A DNA stretch of 64,000 nucleotides from Acidobacteriaceae bacterium (GCA_003139095.1 PLHW01000044.1:125838-189837); one strand, 5' to 3'; positions 54,475 through 62,092 are shown, numbered from the stretch's first letter. Notes: generated from the letters alone by a model not told the origin. Program-made: numbers and translations.

Positions 54475-55907
54475 ATTGACCTCCGATCAGACAGTTGATT
54501 CGCCTCCCGATTCATTCGGCGTGTCAGGCTGCGCAAGTATCCAGCAGTGGCTGGCTCACGCGATCTTTCTGGGTTCTCCCAAGCATTGCTTCCGGCTGCG
54601 TAGGCAAAGATCGCCAGGAGCGGAGCGAGTTCCAGAGCTTCGGAAACAGTGACTGGCGGGACTACCTCCTCCCATGGCGCACAGTAGGATTCGATCAGCC
54701 TTGTCTCGACAGCCGAATCTGCCTTCCCGGTGCGACGTAGGTGTTCGAGCAGATATTGAAAGCTGAAGAAGGGATTTCCGACGTACGCTTCGACCCAATC
54801 GAGGAATGAACATCGACTTGGCGAAACAATGATGTTCCCCGGGTTGAGATCGAGATGGCCGAGCGTCTCAGGAATTCCCAGAGCTTCCAAAGCATCAAGC
54901 GCACTCTGTATGCGGTCTCCCAGGAGGAGCAATTCCTCGCGACCGAGAGCCGCTGGCGGCACTTTCGTCTGCTGGTCCATCAGTTGTGCCATGGTCTCCG
55001 TGAAAGGATGAATCAGTTTGGAAAGTGTGGCGGCACCCAGATCGCGCGCACCAGCCCCGAGGATCAGGGCACTATGGTCGAGAGACTCGATCTGCAATCT
55101 GGCCAGAGCAGTTGCTGCTCTGTGCCAGACCGCGTCCTCCTGTACTTCACAGAGAAGCTCTCCTGGGGCCTCCCGCGTAAGCCATCCATTCCACTCTGGA
55201 CGGGTCGCCAATACCCCAGGAAGGTAGTTTGGGAAGAGTTGCGCAAGCATACAGGCAATGGAAAATTCCTTCTGGTTGGGCTCGCCCACAGCTTTGAACC
55301 ATAGCGCTGGGCCATTCGTTTCGAATCGAACCAGGCTGAATGTTGGGCTGGCGTTCAACTGGCGGACATTCCCGTCGAGATGGAAGCCCAGCGGTTCGAT
55401 GACCGTCTGGACCCACTCGCGCAATTCCTTGAAGCAGCCCAGTCGTGCGAATGGGCCAGCCGGTGACTCCTTCCCCTCGGCACTACACCGCGCGATCGAT
55501 TGCTGGATCGCCAGATAGTCAGAAGAGCCAATTAGCGAATCGTGGGATAAAGATGAAAGTGGAGCCCATTGAGTGGGCATCTTAGGATTGCCGCTGACGC
55601 GCCAGTGCTCTGTTGCTTGATATCGGATCCCGGTAGCATCCGTCGACGCCGACGCATCCGGCTCGAAAAGACAGACGACTTCTTCTCCCCAGTCAGTCCT
55701 GACCGCTGCGGTGAGATTCTCTGCCACTCGTTGCCAGCGCGGAATGTTCACGGAAGGTAGCGCGAATCGGTCGCCATCAGGGACTACAAGAACCTCGGTC
55801 CCGCTTTGACCCAGCACGACGACGCGGTAGGTCTCGCACTCGGTTTGTTCTGGAGTTGTCAATTTCCCGCTCACATTCTTAGCGATCGTTCTGCTAGTAG
55901 CCTGCAA
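54462..55907 (-). CDS. Nudix-like plus phosphotransferase-like protein of lasso cluster
   Basis: The 481-residue protein has an N-terminal ~150-residue domain that reads like a Nudix fold (VVLGQSGTEVLVVPDGDRFALP) but without a clear Nudix box. The C-terminal domain is of the aminoglycoside-phosphotransferase type: GHLDLNPGNII with the catalytic Asp, then FLDWVEAYVG. A phosphate transfer to the peptide or to a small molecule is possible. It overlaps the B1 gene by 14 bp and the oligopeptidase by 13 bp, so it is an integral operon member. Lasso kinases known to me belong to the HPr-kinase-like type, so this is different. Confidence 0.7.
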   Translation of the reverse strand: MQATSRTIAKNVSGKLTTPEQTECETYRVVVLGQSGTEVLVVPDGDRFALPSVNIPRWQRVAENLTAAVRTDWGEEVVCLFEPDASASTDATGIRYQATEHWRVSGNPKMPTQWAPLSSLSHDSLIGSSDYLAIQQSIARCSAEGKESPAGPFARLGCFKELREWVQTVIEPLGFHLDGNVRQLNASPTFSLVRFETNGPALWFKAVGEPNQKEFSIACMLAQLFPNYLPGVLATRPEWNGWLTREAPGELLCEVQEDAVWHRAATALARLQIESLDHSALILGAGARDLGAATLSKLIHPFTETMAQLMDQQTKVPPAALGREELLLLGDRIQSALDALEALGIPETLGHLDLNPGNIIVSPSRCSFLDWVEAYVGNPFFSFQYLLEHLRRTGKADSAVETRLIESYCAPWEEVVPPVTVSEALELAPLLAIFAYAAGSNAWENPERSREPATAGYLRSLTRRMNREANQLSDRRSMCLH

Positions 55908-56151
55908 CTAGCTTGTGCCTTTGCAGCGATTCGATGAATTCACGCACATCACTTTCGACAGCTTCGCGGCTGGCATTGAACTCGCGGCTGATCACATTCA
56001 CGACATCGGGCTCCGCCGACCCTTTTTCAAGAAGCTCGAGAATCCTCGATCCAACGAGATTCAGGTTGAACATTTGGCCCTGCTGGACATCGAGGACGAT
56101 CGCGCCATCTTGTCCGTGCGTGCTGCGAACTCCATCAGAGACTCTGTACAT
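55894..56151 (-). CDS. PqqD-like RiPP recognition protein (lasso B1)
   Basis: I start at ATG 56151; GTG 56196 is an alternative. The ~85-residue protein has the PqqD fold pattern: GAIVLDVQQGQMFNLNLVGSRILELLEKG followed by a winged-helix half (VNVISREFNASREAVESDVREFIESLQRHKLV). Such proteins bind the leader of the precursor and bring it to B2 and the cyclase. It is the first gene of the six-gene cluster. Confidence 0.85.
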   Translation of the reverse strand: MYRVSDGVRSTHGQDGAIVLDVQQGQMFNLNLVGSRILELLEKGSAEPDVVNVISREFNASREAVESDVREFIESLQRHKLVAGY

Positions 56152-56235
56152 CGGCTCGCCCCACTCGACGCGGCAGACTTTTAGCGCGTGTGGCACACCT
56201 TGCCATTTAGAGCAGTGGAAACGCCAGTGATTCCC

Positions 56236-56334
56236 GAATTCGTTCGCGAAACAATCAGGCGCTTTGCAGTTTGGTTGTCACTTCAACGATATGCGGGGTT
56301 TGCCGCAGGCTCGGCGGAAATGGAATTCGTTCGC
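56236..56334. repeat. Direct repeat GAATTCGTTCGC upstream of lasso-like operon
   Basis: The 12-mer occurs at 56236-56247 and 56323-56334, 87 bp apart, in the promoter-proximal region of the operon. A partial copy (ATTCGTTC) is seen ahead of the receptor gene near 44662. It may be a regulator site. Confidence 0.35.
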
Positions 56335-56404
56335 TTTTCCGGTCCAATTTCCGGCCACGAGGGGGGTATTGCCTGATGTGTGTACGTGGGAATACTGATT
56401 TCGA

Positions 56405-58945
56405 CTAGTGCGCGGGCAGTCGCGGGGTCCCAATTTGGCGAAGAATTGTCGCGTCGGTGATCTTGCTATCCGCGGCCAGCAACTGCGCTTTGCTCAGAAT
56501 GATGGCCAGTGTCTGGTCGCCATCGAAAGGAAGGTAGAGTGGCCCCTTTTGCCAGGTTGCATGCCCGCGATCAGGGACAATGCACAAGTAATGGCTGCCC
56601 GGCTCCATCAAGACATTGGCGCTACCGAGGTGAATCTTGTAAGTGTGCAGATCGCCACGCACCACCAGAAATTTGCCGTCTAACGTGCATCTGGAAGCAA
56701 TCTTGAGTTGAGGCAAGAGTTTCTCTAAGATCGTGCGCCGCGTTTCGCCACTCTGGCTAAGGTCGGCAAAAGCAAAGCTTCGCCAGTACTGCTGGCCAAA
56801 TGCGTCTTCGCCGCGGTCGACCCACGTCGGATCATTCCCGATGCTGGTGACACCGACAAAAAGGTCGACATCCCGCATGATCTCTGAAAATACCACCGGT
56901 GGAATCTCGGCTAGGCGGACTGGCGCGCTGTCCCGGTAGAAGCGGACCTGGTCGGTAAAGAGATATAGATTGATACCGCTGCCGGACATCTGATCCGTTG
57001 CCTCTCGGGGGTCGGTGCCGGTGTTCACATCGGGTACATCTACCCAGAATTCCGCTTTCATCGAGCGCCGGGCCACCTCGAGAGTGGGGACGTTATGGCC
57101 GTCGAACCCCGATCCCATCAACCGATATTGCCAGCCGCGTTCGCGACAGAGGCTGGCGAATTGATGCTGCCGTATGACATGAGCGGCGAACCGGTTCGAG
57201 TACGTCTCCGTTTGCTCTTCAGCTGGCGTCAGAATATAGACTTCGCGGTGAGCCTGCTTGAAGGGCTGCACGACGTGGTGGTCCTCCAGCCAGCATCGCC
57301 AGCTAAGAATCGTTTGCGGATCGGATTGCAGCGGATGCCATAGCTGAACCCTCGTGCCCTGTCCCAAATCCGCGACTGGCTCATTGTTCCAGCCCACAAT
57401 CTCGCCGTTGAACCATATTCCCAAGGTTTTGTTTGCGCCGCTTTCGAACCTCCAGATCAGGCGCCTGGCGAGGGCACTGAGCAGAGGATGGTCGAGAAAA
57501 TGCTTGCGCCAGTGCTCGTAATTGATCTGGCGTTCGTTGATGAGGAACTGCTCGACGCGCAGTCGTTGCGCGGCTGACATTTTCTGTGCATCGGCTGCGG
57601 TGCGTTTGATCTCTTTCAGCCGGGATGCGTGGTTTTGCTTGACATCGGCGGGAGGAGATTTTAGTGGCTTGCCTGCTGCATTTTGCCAGCGAAGTTCGAT
57701 CTCTCCCGTTCCGGGCACCAACACCAGATCCACGCGACAGTCCCCGAGGTGCTCGGAACGCTGACCGTCTGCGGCCAATCCATACGTTGGAACAGCCATG
57801 TCCTCCAAGTCATCGCGGCTCAATGCGGCTCGCTCGGCCGCGCCGTTCAGCGCCTTCTCGATCAGTTTGAGGGCGACGGCGTACCTCACTTTGGCTCGCA
57901 TCCGGGTGAGTTGTGCTACCGACTCCATTCCTGGCATTTCAGCCAGAGTATTGACACAGGCGAATCCAACGCGCGCGGAAACGGGTCCGATGTTAGGAAT
58001 CTTGCGCAGACATGTCAGTCCCATATCCGCAATCGCCCCGCACAGTCCTCCATCGGAGGTGCCCGCTAGCAGCCAGACAAAACCTTTGAGATAGTCAGCG
58101 TCTTTGTCAGAGATCTGCGCAGCTGGCTTAACAGTTAAAGGCGCGATCTCTCCGTTCAGCCAACGAATGGCAGAGTCTCGGACCTTGGTGGCGCCAACAG
58201 CGACAATCAGTTCTTCCGATCGTTTGCGCCACGCCTTCGAAGGAGTGGATGACTGTGCTCCAAGACAATGAACAAACATCTCCGCCCAGCTACTTCGATC
58301 CGGCTCGGAATGTTTCTCGATTTCGGCAAAGACAAACGAACTCCAGGGACCACCGGCCAAGAGTTGATTTTCTTTCCCGGGCTGGAGGTAAAGGTCAATC
58401 CTTTCCAGGAGTTTCCGATTTTCCCTGGAATTGGACCGGCGCGACAACTGGACGAGGGAATCCTTCAACCCGCGCATCGCCCCTTCAATCTCGCCTGTCC
58501 TTGGGCCTGACTCAACCGCACTGATCAGAGACGCTAAAGGGAAGCAGTAATGGATAACCTGGAGATATCGGGTGAAGGAACGAACCATATCAGACAAGTC
58601 CGCAGGCTGAAGCGGGAGCTTACGGCGCAGAATATTTGAAACCACGCTGCCCAACGCTCTGAATTCCAGCCAGTTGAAACGCTGGCCCACTGGAGTAGAA
58701 CCGAACAAGCTGGAAAACAGTTTGCCTACAATAGTCGTTTCGACGTTGGCAGGTGCGGGCGCAAGAGCACCCGCGCTAGCAAGAACCGTTCGGAGAAAAG
58801 CTATTTGGATTTCGGGAGGTTCCGCCTGAAGATCGTTAACAATCGCCAGCTTGCGGGTCTGTAGGATCGCCCACTGTTTTTCGCGGCACTCCTGCTGGAG
58901 CCTTTCTAGATAACCGGAGATGACCGCTTGGACTTGCGGCGTCAT
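56405..58945 (-). CDS. DUF4132 domain-containing protein
   Basis: The 846-residue protein matches what I know of DUF4132 proteins: a long helical N-terminal half, a segment with LSRDDLEDMAVPTYGL and a C-terminal region beginning KEIKRTAADAQKMSAAQRLRVEQFL. No enzyme motif is visible. Relatives include E. coli MolR-like proteins with unclear roles. It overlaps the small gene upstream by one base, so the two form an operon. It borders the tRNA/RtcB locus but points away from it. Confidence 0.7.
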   Translation of the reverse strand: MTPQVQAVISGYLERLQQECREKQWAILQTRKLAIVNDLQAEPPEIQIAFLRTVLASAGALAPAPANVETTIVGKLFSSLFGSTPVGQRFNWLEFRALGSVVSNILRRKLPLQPADLSDMVRSFTRYLQVIHYCFPLASLISAVESGPRTGEIEGAMRGLKDSLVQLSRRSNSRENRKLLERIDLYLQPGKENQLLAGGPWSSFVFAEIEKHSEPDRSSWAEMFVHCLGAQSSTPSKAWRKRSEELIVAVGATKVRDSAIRWLNGEIAPLTVKPAAQISDKDADYLKGFVWLLAGTSDGGLCGAIADMGLTCLRKIPNIGPVSARVGFACVNTLAEMPGMESVAQLTRMRAKVRYAVALKLIEKALNGAAERAALSRDDLEDMAVPTYGLAADGQRSEHLGDCRVDLVLVPGTGEIELRWQNAAGKPLKSPPADVKQNHASRLKEIKRTAADAQKMSAAQRLRVEQFLINERQINYEHWRKHFLDHPLLSALARRLIWRFESGANKTLGIWFNGEIVGWNNEPVADLGQGTRVQLWHPLQSDPQTILSWRCWLEDHHVVQPFKQAHREVYILTPAEEQTETYSNRFAAHVIRQHQFASLCRERGWQYRLMGSGFDGHNVPTLEVARRSMKAEFWVDVPDVNTGTDPREATDQMSGSGINLYLFTDQVRFYRDSAPVRLAEIPPVVFSEIMRDVDLFVGVTSIGNDPTWVDRGEDAFGQQYWRSFAFADLSQSGETRRTILEKLLPQLKIASRCTLDGKFLVVRGDLHTYKIHLGSANVLMEPGSHYLCIVPDRGHATWQKGPLYLPFDGDQTLAIILSKAQLLAADSKITDATILRQIGTPRLPAH

Positions 58946-59337
58946 TATCCACCAACGAGCGGCACGAGTTTCAGAAAATGGACTTCGCTGGTTTCTCGTA
59001 GCGGAATGACCTCATCCAGTTCCTCTACCTGCTGGCCGTCCACAATGACAAAAAAGCCGTTCGCCTCGAAGGCTTCGAGAGCCTTGGCGTACTGGTTCTC
59101 CCAGTTGAGTTGGCGGCGCGTCTTGAGGCGATATCCGTTTAGCACTCTCTCAGCGTCCGTCGGCTGGATGAGGCCGCAAAACACATCCGATTGCTCGCGA
59201 TTGAAGTCCTCGACTTCCTCGCGAATACGCTGGCGAATTAACTCCCGCAGAGAGACCTTATCAGCGCGAATCTCAAGCTTGAGCGTCCGGGATTTTTCTC
59301 CCGACGCAGCCTTGTCGAAGATCGTCACAAGTCCCAT
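58945..59337 (-). CDS. Small unknown partner of DUF4132 protein
   Basis: From ATG 59337, with GGAAGGTG upstream, the product has 130 residues; the ORF-track start is 32 residues earlier. It has an N-terminal beta-hairpin pattern (LKLEIRADKVSLRELIRQRI) and a C-terminal FFVIVDGQQVEELDEVIPL, resembling a small ubiquitin-like or beta-grasp arrangement. The gene ends on the start of the DUF4132 gene. Function unknown. Confidence 0.7.
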   Translation of the reverse strand: MGLVTIFDKAASGEKSRTLKLEIRADKVSLRELIRQRIREEVEDFNREQSDVFCGLIQPTDAERVLNGYRLKTRRQLNWENQYAKALEAFEANGFFVIVDGQQVEELDEVIPLRETSEVHFLKLVPLVGG

Positions 59338-59470
59338 GCGGCACCTTCCAATGGAGATCATTATTCTAGCTGTCAGCAAATGCACGCCGGAAGTTACTTT
59401 TGTGTCTTCAGGATGATGACGATTGCCCAACAAACGGTGACGTGCGAGACGATAAGTTGCCTCGACTCAC

Positions 59471-59499
59471 GTTACACCACGTAAAAAGCGTGCTATACT
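59471..59499 (+). promoter_or_regulatory. Promoter ahead of tRNA array
   Basis: GTTACA and TATACT are separated by 17 bp (4/6 and 5/6 matches). Transcription would start near 59506 and pass a terminator-like hairpin before the first tRNA. Confidence 0.5.
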
Positions 59500-59616
59500 G
59501 AGCTTCGAAAATGACGATACAGACCAAATCCATTATGAGACGGCGCGTCAATCGCGCTCGGCCCTCGGGATTGGTCTGATCATTCGCTAGATTTCCAAGT
59601 TCAGATTCGATTTCCG

Positions 59617-59650
59617 AAGGCCCCGACAAAATCGGGGCCTTCGTGTTTTT
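59617..59650 (+). terminator. Intrinsic terminator abutting tRNA-Asn
   Basis: AAGGCCCCGA and TCGGGGCCTT form a perfect 10-bp stem with loop CAAAA, then CGTGTTTTT. The last T of the run is also the first base of tRNA-Asn. Between promoter and terminator there is room for an RNA of about 145 nt, so either a small RNA is made or the hairpin controls entry into the array. Confidence 0.75.
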
Positions 59651-59726
59651 GGCCGGTAGCCAAGCTGGAAAGGCACGTGACTGTTACTCACGCCATGCGC
59701 AGGTTCGAATCCTGCCCGGCCAGCCA
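59650..59726 (+). tRNA. tRNA-Asn(GTT)
   Basis: The acceptor TGGCCGG pairs perfectly with CCGGCCA. The anticodon loop is CTGTTAC, giving anticodon GTT, on a perfect stem CGTGA/TCACG. The T arm is GCAGG-TTCGAAT-CCTGC, and CCA is encoded. First gene of the array. Confidence 0.92.
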
Positions 59727-59744
59727 GATTCCGAGGGTAGTAAC

Positions 59745-59820
59745 GGCTCGCTAGTTCAGTAGGAAGAACGCGGCTCTCATAAAGCCGTCGTGGATGGTTC
59801 GAATCCATCGCGAGCCACCA
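59745..59820 (+). tRNA. tRNA-Met/Ile2(CAT)
   Basis: Acceptor GGCTCGC/GCGAGCC, anticodon loop CTCATAA (CAT), T loop TTCGAAT, encoded ACCA. Elongator Met or lysidine-modified Ile2 cannot be told apart by eye; the 5' end pairs normally, so it is not an initiator. Confidence 0.9.
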
Positions 59821-59822
59821 GT

Positions 59823-59913
59823 GGAGGGGCCTCCGGCGAGGGGCAGTGGCTTATACCCACTTCGGCGCCAGATTAGCGCGGCCAGACAGGTTCGACACCT
59901 GTACCCTCTACCA
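59823..59913 (+). tRNA. Class II-like tRNA with anticodon read as TAT
   Basis: The acceptor GGAGGGG pairs with ACCCTCT except the last pair. The anticodon stem AGTGG/CCACT encloses CTTATAC, so the anticodon reads TAT (Ile, AUA codon). A long variable arm with GGCGCC...GCGC follows, as in Leu, Ser or Tyr tRNAs. The D arm is poor. The acceptor recalls bacterial tRNA-Tyr. It may be an odd tRNA-Ile, an altered tRNA-Tyr or a degenerate gene. Confidence 0.6.
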
Positions 59914-59920
59914 ATTTGTC

Positions 59921-59996
59921 GCGCCGGTAGTTCAACGGACCAGAACAGTTGGCCTACACCCAACAGATGCGGGTTCAACTCCCGAACGGCGCACCA
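59921..59996 (+). tRNA. tRNA-Val(TAC) with C33
   Basis: Acceptor GCGCCGG/ACGGCGC (six pairs), D arm GTTC/GAAC, anticodon stem GTTGG/CCAAC with loop CCTACAC: anticodon TAC preceded by C, not T, at position 33. ACCA encoded. Confidence 0.85.
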
Positions 59997-59997
59997 G

Positions 59998-60071
59998 GCA
60001 GGATTAGCTCGAAGGTCGAGCCCGCGGTCGATAACCGCGAGGCGTTGGTTCGATTCCAACATCCTGCACCA
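59998..60071 (+). tRNA. tRNA-Ile(GAT) with C33
   Basis: Acceptor GCAGGAT/ATCCTGC, D arm GCTC/GAGC, stem CGCGG/CCGCG with loop TCGATAA: anticodon GAT with C at position 33. T loop TTCGATT, ACCA encoded. One base separates it from tRNA-Val. Confidence 0.88.
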
Positions 60072-60089
60072 AAGCTTGTGGTGAGTAAC

Positions 60090-60166
60090 GGGTGACTGGC
60101 AGAGATGGCTGATGCACTCGCCTCTTAAGCGAGACCAGGCTGGTTCGATTCCAGCGTCACCCACCA
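60090..60166 (+). tRNA. tRNA-Lys(CTT)
   Basis: Acceptor GGGTGAC/GTCACCC, anticodon stem CTCGC/GCGAG with loop CTCTTAA, T arm GCTGG-TTCGATT-CCAGC, ACCA encoded. Confidence 0.92.
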
Positions 60167-60172
60167 GATTTT

Positions 60173-60248
60173 GCGGGATTGGCAGATAGGGATATGCACT
60201 CGCCTTTTAAGCGAGACGAAGTGGGTTCGATTCCCACATCCCGCACCA
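60173..60248 (+). tRNA. tRNA-Lys(TTT)
   Basis: Acceptor GCGGGAT/ATCCCGC, anticodon stem CTCGC/GCGAG with loop CTTTTAA. Its anticodon arm is identical to tRNA-Lys(CTT) except for one anticodon base, suggesting local duplication. Confidence 0.92.
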
Positions 60249-60265
60249 GAGTTATTTAGCAAAGA

Positions 60266-60342
60266 GGCGGCATAGCATAACGGAACAATGCTCCGAGCTT
60301 CTACCTCGGACGATGAGAGTTCAAATCTCTCTGCCGCCTCCA
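60266..60342 (+). tRNA. tRNA-Arg(TCT)
   Basis: Acceptor GGCGGCA/TGCCGCC, discriminator T, anticodon stem CCGAG/CTCGG with loop CTTCTAC, T arm GAGAG-TTCAAAT-CTCTC, CCA encoded. Confidence 0.9.
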
Positions 60343-60346
60343 ATGT

Positions 60347-60422
60347 GGGGATGTGGTCCAACGGATGAGGGCGCAAGGCTACGAACCTTGAGATCAGAGT
60401 TCAATTCTCTGCATCCCCTCCA
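60347..60422 (+). tRNA. tRNA-Arg(ACG)
   Basis: Acceptor GGGGATG/CATCCCC, discriminator T, anticodon stem CAAGG/CCTTG with loop CTACGAA. ACG would need deamination to ICG by TadA to read CGU, CGC and CGA. Confidence 0.9.
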
Positions 60423-60432
60423 CATTAGTTAG

Positions 60433-60508
60433 GCTCGCGTGGTCTAAGGCATGATGACGCTTCGGTCCTAACGAAGAGATCCGGGTTGGATTCCCGGCGC
60501 GAGTTCCA
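60433..60508 (+). tRNA. tRNA-Arg(CCT), altered T loop
   Basis: Acceptor GCTCGCG/CGCGAGT, anticodon stem CTTCG/CGAAG with loop GTCCTAA, CCA encoded. The T loop reads TTGGATT, so the almost universal C56 is G. Confidence 0.85.
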
Positions 60509-60510
60509 GA

Positions 60511-60586
60511 GGGTGGGTAGTGTAATCGAACAACACGGCAGCGTCCGAAGCTGCAAATCCGGGTTTGACTCCCGGCCCGCCCTCCA
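60511..60586 (+). tRNA. tRNA-Arg(CCG), altered T loop
   Basis: Acceptor GGGTGGG/CCCGCCC, anticodon stem GCAGC/GCTGC with loop GTCCGAA, CCA encoded. The T loop is TTTGACT, with T in place of C56. Last gene of the first batch. Confidence 0.85.
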
Positions 60587-60633
60587 GTCACTTTTAGTAT
60601 GGATGTTTGCACTCAGACAAACTGGATACTGCA

Positions 60634-61479
60634 ATGATGCGAGCAACAAGACGACTCAGCAAAACGAAACGGTTTCTTCTGGACCATCCTTACTGTTGTT
60701 TCTGCGGTGGCGCCGAGCTAGCTACAACGATTGACCACGTTCCACCAAAGGCATGTTTTCCTGAAGGGCACTCTCCAGAAGAATTCGAGTTTCCGGCCTG
60801 CGAACAATGCAACGGTGAGTCGAGGAGAGATGACCAGCTTTTCGGTTTCTACGCGCAACTGCTGGATTTCAACGAATCGAATCGAACACCTGCGGATGTT
60901 GCGAAGATTACGAAGTTGCGAGATTCGATCTCACACAATTTTCCAGATGCATTGCCTGATGCCTCAACAGCACGACCGGTCTATAACGTCGGCTCAGTCA
61001 TCACGCCAAGTCCACTTGCAATCGAGGTGCGTACCCCTAGCTTATTTCGCGAGCCGATTGAAACTTTGGAAAGAAAACTCACGCACGCCTTGTACTACCG
61101 AGAAACAGGGAGGGCTTTAAGCAAGACCCACTCGTTCCTCAGTGAGTTCTACCAACCTCAAGGCAGCTCCGACGTTCTCACAAAATATCTGGTAGGCCTG
61201 CTTCCAGACAAGACGATTGGCGGTCGATCAAATGTGAAGAATTATGGCGAGAGGTTTGGTTATAGATCCGGCTGGAAGGAGGTAGAGGATTTCTTTATGT
61301 ATATAGCTCAATTCGGCAAAGGGTTGATCGTTTGGGGAATCGTTCTAGGGCCCAACACGAAGATCAGTGAATCGGCCAATTATCTGCGGGCGAGACCTTG
61401 GCGAAAGGCAGGGTGTCGCGAAAAGGTACCGGAGACATGGGGCGAGGACTTCGTTGATTCGCCAAACACTACAGACTAA
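60634..61479 (+). CDS. HNH endonuclease between two tRNA batches
   Basis: From ATG 60634 the protein has 281 residues. The N-terminal third has a clear HNH pattern: CCFCGG, TIDHVPPKACF and CEQCNGESRRDD. The remaining two-thirds is a domain I do not recognise. No Shine-Dalgarno is evident. Free-standing HNH genes in phage and element tRNA clusters are often homing-type enzymes or defence nucleases. It lies about 50 bp after tRNA-Arg(CCG) and about 270 bp before tRNA-Glu. Confidence 0.75.
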   Translation: MMRATRRLSKTKRFLLDHPYCCFCGGAELATTIDHVPPKACFPEGHSPEEFEFPACEQCNGESRRDDQLFGFYAQLLDFNESNRTPADVAKITKLRDSISHNFPDALPDASTARPVYNVGSVITPSPLAIEVRTPSLFREPIETLERKLTHALYYRETGRALSKTHSFLSEFYQPQGSSDVLTKYLVGLLPDKTIGGRSNVKNYGERFGYRSGWKEVEDFFMYIAQFGKGLIVWGIVLGPNTKISESANYLRARPWRKAGCREKVPETWGEDFVDSPNTTD

Positions 61480-61682
61480 GACGCTCCTATGGAGCCGCAG
61501 TAACAGTCACTTTTGGGTATTGACGAATTTCTGAAATCATGTGAGAGTAAAAACTGAGATACACGCAATGATGCGCAAACCCCATACCGATTGCTTCCCG
61601 ACACCGGCCACGTTTACGTGGCAAGGAGCGGGGGAAGGTACGTTCATGTAACGGGGGCGATCCATAGCGCGTAGTTTTTCTG

Positions 61683-61716
61683 AGCCTCCGATACAAATCG
61701 GGGGCTTTTGGTTTTT
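61683..61716 (+). terminator. Intrinsic terminator ahead of second tRNA batch
   Basis: AGCCTCCGA and TCGGGGGCT form a 9-bp stem (one T-G pair) with loop TACAAA, followed by TTTGGTTTTT. Arrangement mirrors the hairpin before the first batch (59617-59650). It ends transcription from the HNH gene or an intervening short RNA. Confidence 0.65.
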
Positions 61717-61746
61717 ATGGCGCATTTCATCGATGCGCAGAGAGGA

Positions 61747-61821
61747 GGCAGCGTCGTCTAACGGCCAGGATGCGGCTCTTTCAAGGCTGAGATGGGAGTT
61801 CGACTCTCCTCGGTGCTACCA
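61747..61821 (+). tRNA. tRNA-Glu(TTC)
   Basis: Acceptor GGCAGCG/CGGTGCT with one G-G mismatch, anticodon stem CGGCT/GGCTG with loop CTTTCAA, T loop TTCGACT, ACCA encoded. Stems use several G-T pairs. Confidence 0.85.
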
Positions 61822-61826
61822 AAGTT

Positions 61827-62018
61827 ATGAGTACCCAAACAGTTGAACTCGAAGGCTTTGAGATCGAGCTTGCATCGGAGCTTTACTGCGATCGCGGCGG
61901 GGATCATCGCGAATTGGTGGATCGTGCGCGTACGGATCGCAGGAGGCTCGGCCACAACGTAGATGAGTCAGCGGTTTTGTGTGTCCGGTGCATGAAAGCA
62001 ATTCCGCTGAAGGTGTGA
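61827..62018 (+). CDS. Possible small protein between tRNA-Glu and tRNA-Gln
   Basis: A 63-residue frame starts with ATG five bases after tRNA-Glu and its TGA stop touches the first base of tRNA-Gln(TTG). It is acidic at the start and has CVRCM near the end. No ribosome site is visible. The exact fit between two tRNAs makes it worth listing, but it may be non-coding spacer. Confidence 0.35.
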   Translation: MSTQTVELEGFEIELASELYCDRGGDHRELVDRARTDRRRLGHNVDESAVLCVRCMKAIPLKV

Positions 62019-62092
62019 TGCCGGGTCGTCTAGCGGCAGGACTCTGGACTTTGAATCCGGATACGGGCGTTCGAATCGCTCCCCGGCAGCCA
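62019..62092 (+). tRNA. tRNA-Gln(TTG)
   Basis: Acceptor TGCCGGG/CCCGGCA, discriminator G, anticodon stem CTGGA/TCCGG with loop CTTTGAA, T loop TTCGAAT, CCA encoded. Confidence 0.9.

Noticed and set aside
59506-59650. T-box riboswitch ahead of the tRNA array
   Set aside because: The conserved AGGGTGGNACCGCG element is absent; only an ordinary terminator hairpin is seen.
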